The notes beneath the pieces are model-generated. The model saw nothing but the letters and a program-made list of their open reading frames with translations, searched no databases and was not told the DNA's origin. Source: Arthrobacter sp. MYb227 (GTDB lineage Bacteria; Actinomycetota; Actinomycetes; Actinomycetales; Micrococcaceae). Taken from it: DNA of 64,000 bases. Below are positions 26,369 to 35,397 of the stretch, piece by piece; position 1 is the stretch's first letter; the number at the start of each line of letters is the position of its first letter. The stretch is from assembly GCF_002975435.1 (NCBI RefSeq), contig NZ_PCPT01000002.1, positions 124,001 through 188,000 of the forward strand, written 5' to 3'. A program made the position numbers and the translations under genes.

Positions 26369-27163
26369 ATGAATCAGCTCAATTCACCAGTCGTAGTCAC
26401 GGGAGCAGTTTCCGGAATCGGTGCAGCGACCGTAGCCTCGTTGCGCGTTAAAGGAATTTCCGTGATCGGCGTCGATAGAACCGTGCCCGAGGAATTCGAT
26501 GGTGCTTTTGTGCGGGGAGATCTCGGCACGAGCGCCGGAATCGAGCAGGTAGTCGAAGAAGTCAGCACGTTGGCCCCGAATGGAATCTCCGGTCTGGCGA
26601 ATATCGCTGGCGTTCCGGGAACCGCACCATGGCGCACCGTCTTAAACGTCAATGTTTTTGCTGTACGCGATCTAACCCGTGGGTTGGCCCCGTTGTTGGT
26701 GCCCGGTGCCGCGGTTGTGAACTTGGCATCCTCTGTTGCTTGGGATTGGCGTGGGAACGCGCCAGAACTTGGTGCGTTTGCGCTAGCTGCGGACCGTGAA
26801 AAAGCATTGGCTTTGGTAAGTACCGCCATTGAGTCATCGGGGGAGTCCTACCTATTTTCAAAACAGTGTGTGATGCTGCTGACCGGTGAATTCGCGGCGG
26901 AGAACTTAAGCGCCGGAATCAGGGTCAACTCCGTGAGCCCTGGTCCGGTACAGACTCCGATCCTCAAGGACTTCAAGGCAGACCACGGCGCGGCAAAGGT
27001 CGAAGGCGCCGCGGCACTGCTTGGTCGATTCGGTGAACCAGAAGACATTGCTGAGGTGGTGTTGTTCCTGCTCTCCGAGTCTTCCCGTTGGATTAATGGC
27101 ACGGATATACGCGTTGATGGTGGGTTGACCGCTTACCGCACCAGCGCCGTGGCCCTAGGCTAA
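26369..27163 (+). CDS. Short-chain dehydrogenase, coniferyl-alcohol-dehydrogenase-like
   Basis: A 264-residue Rossmann-fold NAD(P) oxidoreductase. The cofactor motif is TGAVSGIG (11-18), and the active site is Tyr161/Lys165 in YLFSK, with serine in NLASSVAW. The order GAAVVNLASSVAWDWRG...ESYLFSK resembles the coniferyl-alcohol dehydrogenase/3-alpha-hydroxysteroid dehydrogenase group, which lacks one usual helix segment. It is divergent from the aldehyde dehydrogenase and shares box B, so an alcohol-to-aldehyde-to-acid sequence is plausible. GAGGG precedes the ATG. Confidence 0.87.
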   Translation: MNQLNSPVVVTGAVSGIGAATVASLRVKGISVIGVDRTVPEEFDGAFVRGDLGTSAGIEQVVEEVSTLAPNGISGLANIAGVPGTAPWRTVLNVNVFAVRDLTRGLAPLLVPGAAVVNLASSVAWDWRGNAPELGAFALAADREKALALVSTAIESSGESYLFSKQCVMLLTGEFAAENLSAGIRVNSVSPGPVQTPILKDFKADHGAAKVEGAAALLGRFGEPEDIAEVVLFLLSESSRWINGTDIRVDGGLTAYRTSAVALG

Positions 27164-27595
27164 GTATCGCTGCGCAGAACGCTCGCTAGTCTAGTTTCCA
27201 GGCCATACCGCTAGTGTTGCGTCCATCGGTGGAACCACTAAGTTGACTGGCGCGCTCTGAATTCCCGAATGGCGCAGCGTGGTGAGGTCGCTTGAGACAT
27301 GAAGCCGCGATCTAGCGATGGCTTGCACATCCGCACCGTACCTCTACGTAGCCGATTGATTCGGGTGAAATTGTGGTCAGGGTGGGAACCTGCCGGACCT
27401 CAGCAGCCAGCGGATTAGATGGCACGCTTCGCAGCGGAGGGGACCGCCGAAGGCCTCGTCAACGTGGGTTTGCACAGTGATAGCTGATTTTCGGATGAAA
27501 CCGGTTTGAGCCGTGGTAGCTTGTTTTTGGGTTGCTCAGGGGGGCCCAACACAGGGTTGGACGGATCATCATCTGGCACACGAGAGGCACGTTTA
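27164..27595. other. Intergenic stretch before the epoxide hydrolase
   Basis: 432 bases with no gene I can support and no strong palindrome or hairpin. The last 60 bases contain the ribosome site (GAGAGG) of the epoxide hydrolase. The rest may be decayed sequence, but no family was recognised. Confidence 0.5.
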
Positions 27596-28756
27596 ATGTC
27601 GACAGGTCGGTATGAAGTCAGTTTTGACGCCGAGGCAGTTACGCAGCTGAAGTCTCGTATTGCCATGACCCGGTGGCCGCGGCGATTCGAGGTGGCCGAT
27701 TGGGACTTTGGTGTTGATTCTGGATATCTGCGCGAGCTTGTCGAGTACTGGCGCGATGGCTTTGATTTTGGGGCCGCGGCACAGCGGATCAATGCGATTC
27801 CAAACTTCCTGAGCGACATCGATGGGTTGCCCCTTCACCATTTGCATGCTCGGGCGGCTCGTGAAGATGCGACACCAATCTTGCTCTTACATGGGTGGCC
27901 GGGGTCGGTGGTCGAATTTCTTGAGGTCATTCCGCGGCTTGTAGAGCCTAACGGTGCTGGGGAAGAAGCTTTCCACGTCGTCGCACCCTCACTGCAGGGG
28001 TTTGGTGCTTCCCCGGGGATCGATGAAGCAGGGATGTCACCGGTTCGCATCGCACATCGGATGGCCGCGCTGATGAAGGAACTGGGCTACGAGCGATTCA
28101 TGGTGCATGGGGGAGACTGGGGCACCCTCCTTGCCACCCATATTGCTTCGCTTTACCCCGAACGCGTCCTGGGGTTGCACGTGACACTGACACATCCGAT
28201 CCCGCCAAGCGATGTGGCTGATCCGATGACTTTGGTGCGTGAGCACGAGCGAAAATGGCTGGAAGAGAACGAGTTTAAGGCCATTGACGGCCGGGGGTAT
28301 TTTGAAATACAAAAGACCCGTCCGGAAACCCTGGGTTTTGCACTCACCGATTCTCCGGTGGGGTGGTGTGCCTGGGTCTTGGACAAGTTCTACCAGTGGA
28401 CCGATTGTGAACGGGACTGGGACAGGGACATCCGTCATGCGGTGAGTTGGGACCTGTTCCTGACGAACCTGTCGTTGTACTGGTTCACCGACACCATCTC
28501 GTCCGCCATGCATTTTTACCGGGAACAATACCTGGCGATCAGATCGGGTCAGGGGGCCGCGGGGAAGGTCGTGGTTCCAACCGGTGCAGGAATATTTCCG
28601 CAGGAAATTCTCAAGTCACCTAGGGCTTGGATGGAGCGACGATTCCCGCTGGTGCATTGGACCGAGCACGCGGCCGGAGGCCACTTTGGCGCCATGGAGC
28701 AGCCGGAGTTGTTTGCCAATGACCTGCGGAAGTTCGCCCGCAGCATCGTAAGCTAA
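27596..28756 (+). CDS. Epoxide hydrolase (EH N-terminal domain, alpha/beta hydrolase)
   Basis: A 386-residue alpha/beta hydrolase opening an epoxide to a diol. The N-terminal EHN region (about 1-90) is followed by the oxyanion motif HGWPGS (99-104), nucleophile Asp174 in HGGDWG and catalytic His363 in GGHFGAME. The arrangement is the juvenile-hormone/microsomal epoxide hydrolase type. Asp in the nucleophile elbow separates it from serine esterases. The start at 27596 follows GAGAGG; upstream in-frame codons look random. Monocistronic, substrate unknown. Confidence 0.88.
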   Translation: MSTGRYEVSFDAEAVTQLKSRIAMTRWPRRFEVADWDFGVDSGYLRELVEYWRDGFDFGAAAQRINAIPNFLSDIDGLPLHHLHARAAREDATPILLLHGWPGSVVEFLEVIPRLVEPNGAGEEAFHVVAPSLQGFGASPGIDEAGMSPVRIAHRMAALMKELGYERFMVHGGDWGTLLATHIASLYPERVLGLHVTLTHPIPPSDVADPMTLVREHERKWLEENEFKAIDGRGYFEIQKTRPETLGFALTDSPVGWCAWVLDKFYQWTDCERDWDRDIRHAVSWDLFLTNLSLYWFTDTISSAMHFYREQYLAIRSGQGAAGKVVVPTGAGIFPQEILKSPRAWMERRFPLVHWTEHAAGGHFGAMEQPELFANDLRKFARSIVS

Positions 28757-28784
28757 CGGGCACCGCATTGATCTTGGCGGGTCG

Positions 28785-28802
28785 CTCTTATCGGACTAAG
28801 AG
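28785..28802. terminator. Short hairpin between convergent epoxide hydrolase and SulP genes
   Basis: CTCTTA and TAAGAG flank a 6-base loop in the 58-base gap between two convergent genes. The stem is short, so this is a tentative bidirectional terminator. Confidence 0.35.
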
Positions 28803-28814
28803 TGCAGCATTTCG

Positions 28815-30308
28815 CTAGCCCAGGTGCCCGGCCATGCGTTGATGCATGGCGGCGCTTGCCTCGTTCAGCCCGGTGATTTCCACGTGTTTTCCGGCCGCTG
28901 CATACTTGGCACTAATGGCCTCGAGTGCGGCAAGCGTCGAGACATCCCAGAGGTGCGAAGCATGCATGTCGATCACGATACGGGCCGGGTCCAGCGCGTA
29001 CTCGAACTGCGTGTAGAGGTCATTGGAAGAGGCGAAGAATAGCTCGCCGTTGACGGTGTAGATTGCTGTTTCTCCGGTGGCATCGAGCGTGCGGGTGACC
29101 GTGACGAAGTGTGCCACGCGTCGGGCGAAGAGCACCATCGCCGTCAGTACCCCGGCGCCCACGCCGATCGCGAGGTTGTGCGAGAAAACCGTGGCTGCCA
29201 CGGTGATGAGCATGACCGCGGTTTCGCTCTTGGGCATGCGGCGCAGCGTCGATGGACGGATGGAATGCCAGTCGAACGTCGCCCACGATACGAAGACCAT
29301 CACGGCCACCAGCGCGACCATGGGGATCAGCGCAACCACGTCTCCAAAGACCACCACCAACACCAGCAGGAATACTCCGGCCAGGAAGGTGGAGATCCGG
29401 GTGCGGGCGCCGGAGGCCTTGACGTTGATCATGGTCTGGCCGATCATCGCGCAACCGCCCATGCCACCGAAGAACCCGGTGACCAGGTTTGCCACGCCCT
29501 GACCCCAGGCCTCACGGGTCTTATTGGAGCGCGTATCGGTTATATCGTCCACAAGTTTGGCTGTCATGAGAGATTCGAGGAGGCCCACACATGCCACGGC
29601 CAGTGCATAAGGCGCGAGGATCTTGAACGTCTCGAAGGTCAGCGGGAGTTGCGGGAAAAGTAATTCGGGCAGGGATGAGGGTAGCTCGCCCTTGTCGCCC
29701 ACCGTGGGTACCGTCAGGGAGGCAAAGACCGTGATCAGGGTGAGTACCACGATGGCCACCAGCGGTGCCGGAACTCGGGTGGTGATCCGTGGCAACCCGA
29801 AAACGATAAGTAGCGCCAGCCCGAGTAGCGGGTAGACCAGCCAGGGCACGTTCATGAGCTCGGGCAGCTGGGCGATGAAGACCAAGATTGCCAGTGCGTT
29901 GACGAATCCGACCATGACCTGGCGCGGGATAAAGCGCATGAGCTTGGCAACGCCCAGTGCTGCCAACAGGATCTGGAAGAGGCCGGCGAGCAGGATTGCC
30001 GCGACCAGGTAATTCACCCCGTGACTTGCCACCAAAGGCGCAATCACCAGGGCAACGGCGCCGGTGGCCGCGGAAATCATGGCCGGGCGCCCGCCGACAA
30101 AGGCGATGGTCACGGCCATGGTGAATGCGGAGAACAGGCCCACGCGCGGATCGACACCCGCAATGATGGAGAACGCGATGGCCTCGGGAATGAGCGCGAG
30201 CGCCACCACCAGCCCACCAAGAATTTCGATGCCCAGCAATTTGGGGGAGCGCAGCGTGCGCAGCACCGATTGGCGTTCCTCGGGTGTCGGTGTGGTCGGT
30301 GATGACAT
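28815..30308 (-). CDS. SulP-family anion permease with STAS domain
   Basis: A 497-residue membrane transporter of the SLC26/SulP family moving sulfate, bicarbonate or another anion. The start of the membrane domain (GGLVVALALIPEAIAFSIIA) and FFGGMGGCAMIGQTMINVK are diagnostic. About ten to twelve helices are followed by a cytoplasmic STAS domain (about 395-495; DMHASHLWDVSTLAALEAI). No carbonic anhydrase or sulfate-assimilation gene is nearby, so the ion is not determined. Monocistronic, start ATG without an obvious ribosome site. Confidence 0.9.
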   Translation of the reverse strand: MSSPTTPTPEERQSVLRTLRSPKLLGIEILGGLVVALALIPEAIAFSIIAGVDPRVGLFSAFTMAVTIAFVGGRPAMISAATGAVALVIAPLVASHGVNYLVAAILLAGLFQILLAALGVAKLMRFIPRQVMVGFVNALAILVFIAQLPELMNVPWLVYPLLGLALLIVFGLPRITTRVPAPLVAIVVLTLITVFASLTVPTVGDKGELPSSLPELLFPQLPLTFETFKILAPYALAVACVGLLESLMTAKLVDDITDTRSNKTREAWGQGVANLVTGFFGGMGGCAMIGQTMINVKASGARTRISTFLAGVFLLVLVVVFGDVVALIPMVALVAVMVFVSWATFDWHSIRPSTLRRMPKSETAVMLITVAATVFSHNLAIGVGAGVLTAMVLFARRVAHFVTVTRTLDATGETAIYTVNGELFFASSNDLYTQFEYALDPARIVIDMHASHLWDVSTLAALEAISAKYAAAGKHVEITGLNEASAAMHQRMAGHLG

Positions 30309-30791
30309 GGGGGTTGCTGGCTTCCGTTCGAGTGGTGGTGTGGGGCGGTAGCATCCGTGCCGCGGGCTCTGACCTTGGCGGAATTAGTGTGTTGCACGGT
30401 AAGTATGCGGGATTCAGCCTAATTCTAGAGGAGCCGTACTTTATTGCGAGGTCGTTGGTCTTGGCCTGGAAACCAAGAGCGTCATCGAAGGATTTTGCTA
30501 GGGGGGTCCGCCCGGTGTTGGACGCTGACCTAAGGGTTGAGGTGCGAGAGAAGTGAGTGTCGTCTCATTTGTGCTGGGGCGGGGCTTGTGTGCCGAGAGC
30601 ATCGTGCGGGGCGCCTTCCCCGCCGGCCCTTGAGGGAGTGCGCGAATTCGCATGCGATCATAGATTTTTTCTATGTGTGGCGCACGCCGCATCTATTGGA
30701 CAAGATAATGCGACCTTAGGCACACTGGGTAGTGATGGGCGCCATGTACCGGTTGGTGTCAAACTTTCGTCGCTAAGGTTCCGCATTCTTC
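30309..30791. other. Intergenic stretch between SulP and the MFS permease
   Basis: 483 bases without a supported gene. The only notable item is the small AT-rich hairpin at 30659-30675, about 115 bases before the MFS start. Confidence 0.5.
30659..30675. promoter_or_regulatory. AT-rich hairpin or operator upstream of the MFS permease
   Basis: CATAGA-TTTTT-TCTATG, a perfect 6-bp inverted repeat directly after a palindrome-rich GCGCGAATTCGCATGCG stretch. It may be an operator for the permease gene; a terminator on either strand is also possible because of the T/A loop. Confidence 0.4.
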
Positions 30792-32018
30792 ATGAAATCC
30801 ACTCGCAATAAATGGGTCGTTGCCCTGTGCTGGCTAACGGTCGTCTTCGAAGGGTTCGACATCGTCGCGCTCTCGGCCTCCATTCCACAATTGATCGACA
30901 CCGCCTATGCGGGAATTACCGCGATTGACGCAACCTTCATCGCCACCGTCTCGCTGGTAGGTGTGGGTGCCGGTGCGGTGCTGATTGGCCCCATCTCCGA
31001 CCGCTTTGGCCGCCGCACTCCGCTGATGCTCTGCGTGCTGGTCTTCTCGATCTTTACCATCCTTTTCCCGCTAATGCCCACCGTTGCCTTGCTGGCCACC
31101 GTGCGTTTCATTGCCGGGTTGGGCATGGGCGCCTGTATGCCGGTTGCCATCACCATGATGCAAGAAGCCTCGGCGTCGAACGCCCGGGCGCACTCCTCGA
31201 CCATCACCATGACCGGCTACCACGTCGGCGCCGTGGCCGCCTCGCTCTTTGCGATCCTCGCCCATGCCGATTGGCACCTGCTCTTCTACATCGGTGGCGC
31301 GCTGGGCCTAGTCGTTCTTCCATTCATGTATGCGAAGCTGCCCGAAACCCACGCCGCAGGCCTCAAGGACATCGGCACCAAGGCGCCAAAGTCCAGCATG
31401 GTTGAGCTATTCTCCAATGGTTTGACCCGCTCGACCGTTGGCCTGTGGATTGCCGCGTTCATGGGGCTGCTGCTGGTTTACGGTCTGAATACCTGGTTGC
31501 CGCAGCTGATGCGCGGCGCCGGTTACAACGTTTCCGATTCCCTGGTGCTATTGCTGGTGCTCAACGTCGGCGCCATCGCCGGTTTGCTGGTGGGTGGACG
31601 CATCGCCGACAAGCGCGGCGTCAAGGGCACCACGATGTTCTGGTTTGCCTCCGCGGCCGTGCTGCTGGCACTGCTATCCATCCGTATGGAAAGCTCGCTG
31701 CTGCTCAACGGCGTGGTGCTGGTGACCGGGTTCTTCGTCTTCTGTGCGCAGGTACTGGTCTACGGCTTCGTCGGCTACATCTACCCCAAGCACGTGGTGG
31801 GCACCGGTATGGGCATGGTTGCAGGCGTCGGACGCCTGGGCGCCATTGCCGGACCGGGCATTACCGGCCTGCTGGTTGCCAGCGGCCACGCCTATCCATG
31901 GGGCTTCTACCTCTTTGCTGGTGCCGCGCTCTTTGGCATGCTGGCCATTGCGGTCATCCCCAAGCCAAAGTCGCAGGATGATGTCGTAGAGCGTGAGGCT
32001 CAGAAGGCTTCGGCCTAG
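30792..32018 (+). CDS. Aromatic acid:H+ symporter family MFS permease (PcaK/BenK-like)
   Basis: A 408-residue twelve-helix transporter. WLTVVFEGFDIVALSASIPQL at the N-terminus (with the conserved acidic FEGFD) and GPISDRFGRR in loop 2-3 are marks of the AAHS family, which imports benzoate, 4-hydroxybenzoate or protocatechuate with protons. The nearby LysR regulator and benzaldehyde-type dehydrogenase fit an aromatic uptake role. The gene is followed by a strong terminator. AAGG stands some 15 bases before the ATG, a weak site. Confidence 0.9.
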   Translation: MKSTRNKWVVALCWLTVVFEGFDIVALSASIPQLIDTAYAGITAIDATFIATVSLVGVGAGAVLIGPISDRFGRRTPLMLCVLVFSIFTILFPLMPTVALLATVRFIAGLGMGACMPVAITMMQEASASNARAHSSTITMTGYHVGAVAASLFAILAHADWHLLFYIGGALGLVVLPFMYAKLPETHAAGLKDIGTKAPKSSMVELFSNGLTRSTVGLWIAAFMGLLLVYGLNTWLPQLMRGAGYNVSDSLVLLLVLNVGAIAGLLVGGRIADKRGVKGTTMFWFASAAVLLALLSIRMESSLLLNGVVLVTGFFVFCAQVLVYGFVGYIYPKHVVGTGMGMVAGVGRLGAIAGPGITGLLVASGHAYPWGFYLFAGAALFGMLAIAVIPKPKSQDDVVEREAQKASA

Positions 32019-32055
32019 CTTTCTAAGCGGCATTCCCCGTTCGGGGCGTGCGCAT

Positions 32056-32095
32056 CTGCCATCGCAGAGTCCAATTCTGGAATCTGCGATGGCAG
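32056..32095. terminator. Bidirectional terminator between MFS and LysR genes
   Basis: CTGCCATCGCAGA pairs with TCTGCGATGGCAG across 14 bases and is followed by AGTCTTTT. It serves the convergent permease and LysR genes. Confidence 0.85.
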
Positions 32096-32144
32096 AGTCT
32101 TTTAATGCCCATGAGCTATAGCGCCGGTGAGCCTAAAAGAAAAA

Positions 32145-33062
32145 CTAGTTTATTGGTTGGCCGAGCGCCGAGGGCATATCGCGTAGGGATTCACGCACCA
32201 GCTTGCGGAACCAGTAGGTGGGACCGCTTGCGGCGATCTTCTGATCCGTATAGATGTCCACCGAGAACGCGGGGCTATCGACCGGAAGCTCGCGGTAGAC
32301 CAGCGGCCATTGGCGGCAGAAGCGTTCGGCAATTTCAAGCGGAACCACCGAGGCCAGGGAGCCTTCGAGCTGCACCGAGGGAAGGACCGAGAAGTGGTGG
32401 ACGCGCAGCGTGGTGCGCAAACTAATTCCGGATTCGGCCAAGCGAGCCTCGATTTGCCCGTGGCCGGCGGTTTGGTCGATGGTCACGAAGTTCAGCGAGT
32501 CGAATTGGCTGCTTGTGAGTTTTGGTTCGGCGGGGGCCATCGCGCGCGGCAGCAGGGCGACGTAGCGATCTTGGATCACGCCCTCGCGTCTGGCGCTGCC
32601 GCCAAGCACCAGCGAGGTCAGTGCCGCATCGATCCGGCCGTGGGCCAGCCACTGGGGGATGTGCTCAACGTTCATGGGCACCGATTCTAGGATTGCGTGC
32701 GGTGCTAGTTTGCCCAGGTGGCGCATGATCGAGGGGAGGAAAATGACCTCGCCAATGTCCGAGAGGCAGATGCGGAAGGTGCGTGTGGTGGTGGCCGGAT
32801 CAAAAGCCGCGGTGGAATCAACGGCGCCATCGATTCCATCGACCGAGGAGCGGAAAACCTGATAAAGCTCGTTGGCGCGGGCCGTCGGCTCGAGCCCGCC
32901 CGGACCGCGGACAAAGAGCGGGTCACTCAGTTGGGACCTTAGCCGGGAAAGCGAATGCGAGACGGTTGGTTGGGTCAGTGAGAGCTCTTGTGCCGCTCGG
33001 GTTACGCTGCGAGCCTCGTAAATTTCCAGAAATGTCCGCAATAGGTTCAGGTCGATGCTCAT
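32145..33062 (-). CDS. LysR-family transcriptional regulator
   Basis: A 305-residue regulator with an N-terminal helix-turn-helix (about 2-60; TFLEIYEARSVTRAAQELSL then QPTVSHSLSRLR) and a substrate-binding domain (about 90-290). It is divergent from the benzaldehyde-type dehydrogenase, the classical arrangement for LysR control, so it most likely activates that gene in response to an aromatic compound. The N-terminus resembles the NodD/LinR-like group of aromatic-responsive regulators. Confidence 0.9.
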   Translation of the reverse strand: MSIDLNLLRTFLEIYEARSVTRAAQELSLTQPTVSHSLSRLRSQLSDPLFVRGPGGLEPTARANELYQVFRSSVDGIDGAVDSTAAFDPATTTRTFRICLSDIGEVIFLPSIMRHLGKLAPHAILESVPMNVEHIPQWLAHGRIDAALTSLVLGGSARREGVIQDRYVALLPRAMAPAEPKLTSSQFDSLNFVTIDQTAGHGQIEARLAESGISLRTTLRVHHFSVLPSVQLEGSLASVVPLEIAERFCRQWPLVYRELPVDSPAFSVDIYTDQKIAASGPTYWFRKLVRESLRDMPSALGQPIN

Positions 33063-33235
33063 GGGTACACCATATCGAAGTCTTCTATGTTGCTGGTGCG
33101 TGAAACTTTATGGACTGAACATCGGTTCTGGCCTAGCGTTACACATGAGAGCGGGTGCCAGTTGCCCAGAAACCTCAAGGTTTTTGAGGTGCGCTGATGC
33201 GCCCGACCCGTCGTTTGTGAAGGAAAGTGCACCCC

Positions 33236-34693
33236 GTGCCATTGCTTGATGAATCAATCTGGAACTCCAAGATCAATATTGCCGGCTGGGTGGATGCCGA
33301 GGGCGGAACCCAAGACGTGATTGAGCCGGCAACCGGTGCGGTGCTGGGAAGCATCGGCGTTGCCAGCACCAAGGACGTGTACCGCGCAGCGACGATTGCC
33401 GCCAAGGCGCAGGTAGCTTGGGCAGCAACCAAACCCGAGGAACGAGCTGCCGTGTTGCGCCGAGCAGGAGACCTCTGGGAACAACACGCAGCGGAGATCC
33501 AATCCTGGATCATCCGAGAATCTGGCGGCATCGGGCCCAAAGCCGGACTCGAAACCCACGTCGCAGCACAGGAATGTTTCGAGGCCGCGGCGCTTCCCTC
33601 CCACCCACAGGGGGATGTGCTCACCTCAAACGAGGCTCGCTGGTCATTTGCGCGGCGTCGTGCCGCGGGCGTTGTGTCTGTGATTGCGCCGTTTAACTTC
33701 CCCCTAATTCTTTCGATCCGCTCGGTGGCCCCGGCACTGGCTCTGGGTAATGCGGTGCTGCTCAAGCCCGATCCGCGCACGGCGGTCTGCGGCGGCGTGG
33801 CCTTGATGCGCATCTTTGAAGAGGCGGGGCTTCCCGACGGACTGCTCTCGCTGTTGCCCGGCGGTGTAGAAACCGGAGTTGCAGTAGTTGAAGCGCCCGA
33901 GGTGCGTGTGGTCTCCTTCACCGGATCCACAGCAGCTGGGCGAAAGGTCGGCGAGGCAGGCGCCCGGAATCTGAAGCGCGTACACCTTGAACTCGGTGGC
34001 AACAACGCGCTAGTCGTGTTGCCGGGAGCTGATCTGGCGAAGGCCGCATCGGCCGGTGCATTTGGCTCCTTTATGCACCAGGGACAGATCTGTATGACCA
34101 CCGGACGGCACTTTGTTCATGAATCGCTCTATGACGATTACGTGGCAGCGCTCGCCGCTAAGGCGACAAACTTGCCGGTGGGAGACCCGAATACCGGGCA
34201 GGTAGCACTGGGACCCATTATCGACGAACGTCAGCTGGCAAACATCGATGCGATCGTGAAGGAATCGGTTGCCGCGGGCGGTCGCCTAGTTGCTGGCGGA
34301 AGCAGCGAGGGCCTGTTCTACTCGCCAACGGTGCTCGCGGACCTGGACCCGAAAAACCCGGCATTCGCCCAGGAGATCTTTGGCCCGGTGGCCCCGGTGA
34401 TGAAGTTCAGCGAGATTGATGAGCTCATCGAGCTGGTCAATGCCAACGAGTACGGGCTCTCGGTGGGCATCCTAGGTGACGTAGGGCTGGCCATGGGTAT
34501 TGCCGATCGCGTGCATTCGGGCAAGGTGCACATCAATGAGCAGACGGTCACCGATGAGGCAAACGCACCATTTGGTGGGGTGGGTGCCTCCGGGACCGGA
34601 TCGCGCTTTGGCGGTGCGCAGGCCAACATTGAGGCGTTTACCGAAACCCAGTGGTTGACCATGCGCCCGCAGATCGCCGATTACCCGTTCTAG
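33236..34693 (+). CDS. Benzaldehyde/vanillin-type aldehyde dehydrogenase
   Basis: A 485-residue NAD(P)-dependent enzyme oxidising an aromatic aldehyde to the acid. It shows SVIAPFNFPL (cofactor), VSFTGSTAAGR, Glu252 in LELGG and nucleophile Cys286 in HQGQICM. MPLLDES-type N-termini and the HQGQICMTTGR block are typical of benzaldehyde and vanillin dehydrogenases. The GTG at 33236 lies eight bases from AAGGAAAG; the GTG at 33227 overlaps that site and is rejected. Its LysR neighbour is divergent. Products such as vanillate or 4-hydroxybenzoate would enter the ring-cleavage genes further right. Confidence 0.88.
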   Translation: MPLLDESIWNSKINIAGWVDAEGGTQDVIEPATGAVLGSIGVASTKDVYRAATIAAKAQVAWAATKPEERAAVLRRAGDLWEQHAAEIQSWIIRESGGIGPKAGLETHVAAQECFEAAALPSHPQGDVLTSNEARWSFARRRAAGVVSVIAPFNFPLILSIRSVAPALALGNAVLLKPDPRTAVCGGVALMRIFEEAGLPDGLLSLLPGGVETGVAVVEAPEVRVVSFTGSTAAGRKVGEAGARNLKRVHLELGGNNALVVLPGADLAKAASAGAFGSFMHQGQICMTTGRHFVHESLYDDYVAALAAKATNLPVGDPNTGQVALGPIIDERQLANIDAIVKESVAAGGRLVAGGSSEGLFYSPTVLADLDPKNPAFAQEIFGPVAPVMKFSEIDELIELVNANEYGLSVGILGDVGLAMGIADRVHSGKVHINEQTVTDEANAPFGGVGASGTGSRFGGAQANIEAFTETQWLTMRPQIADYPF

Positions 34694-34706
34694 GCCAAGG
34701 CCCGGC

Positions 34707-34988
34707 ATGGGGGGCGTTGCCTTCAGGCCGCAGGGGGAGCCTTCCTTGACCGCTTCGAGCGAATTTGACCACTGGGCCGAAGAGGCCATGGCGCGCGGAG
34801 ATGTGGATTCCATCCTCGATTTCCTGCACAAGGCACCGGCCGCGCGGGAGGCGCACCCGCGCTCCGAGCATTGGGCTCCGCTCTATGTGGCACTCGGCGC
34901 GGCATATGCCTTTGGTGGCATAGAGGCCAAGACCGCGATCGATGGTTTCTGGTTCGGGCTCTCCAAGCGCTCCTGGTCGCTGACCTAA
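34707..34988 (+). pseudogene. C-terminal remnant of a DODA/LigB-type extradiol dioxygenase
   Basis: Only the last 80 or so residues of an extradiol ring-cleavage dioxygenase remain. The block FDHWAEEAMARGDVDSILDF, then APAAREAHPRSEHWAPL and GFWFGLSKRSW matches the C-terminus of 4,5-DOPA-type dioxygenases, which are normally about 260-280 residues. The metal ligands of the N-terminal part are gone. It begins 14 bases after the aldehyde dehydrogenase stop, so a deletion probably fused the region. Not expected to be active. Confidence 0.7.
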
Positions 34989-35265
34989 AGGTCGCGGCGC
35001 ATGATTAGCCGCGGCATCCGGTTGGCCACCGCGTCGGGGGTGCCGATGACGCGGAATCCTGCGCGCTCGAACATGGCCCGGGTGCCGACGAACGCCATCG
35101 TGCTGTCCATGCGCCCGGCCGGGTCCACCGGGCGCGCCTCGTTGACCGCTGCGCACCACGATGCAGATGATGCTCCGCACCTGGACCTCGTCCACGGGGC
35201 GGATGAGCTTGGATGCGGCAAGTAGCGGTTTTCCCGCTCGCAGGGTTTGCGTATAACTGTTGCAC
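34985..35265 (-). pseudogene. Decayed GNAT acetyltransferase with internal deletion and frameshift
   Basis: Two frames carry consecutive parts of one GNAT-type protein. The first frame has LLAASKLIRPVDEVQVRSII then CIVVRSGQRG (to about 35136). The next frame continues NEARPVDPAGR, AFVGTRAMFERAGFRVIG and RPRLIMR-like MPRLIMRRDL. The normal segment of about 25 residues between the two blocks, including most of the acetyl-CoA-binding helix, is missing. The stop overlaps that of the dioxygenase remnant on the other strand. Confidence 0.65.
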
Positions 35266-35397
35266 GGTCGCCGCTGAGCTCCTTGAAGTCCCTGGCCCGC
35301 AAGCGGTGCGAGAGACACCAGCAGTGGGGGTGCCCCGCGGGTCAAATGTGACGCTCTCCCCCTTTTGATGATGTTTCCTAGTTCCGGATCCGCGTGC

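Noticed and set aside
30537-30719. Short plus-strand frame in the SulP-MFS gap
   Set aside because: No ribosome site, no hydrophobic or domain pattern, and a different frame is equally open.
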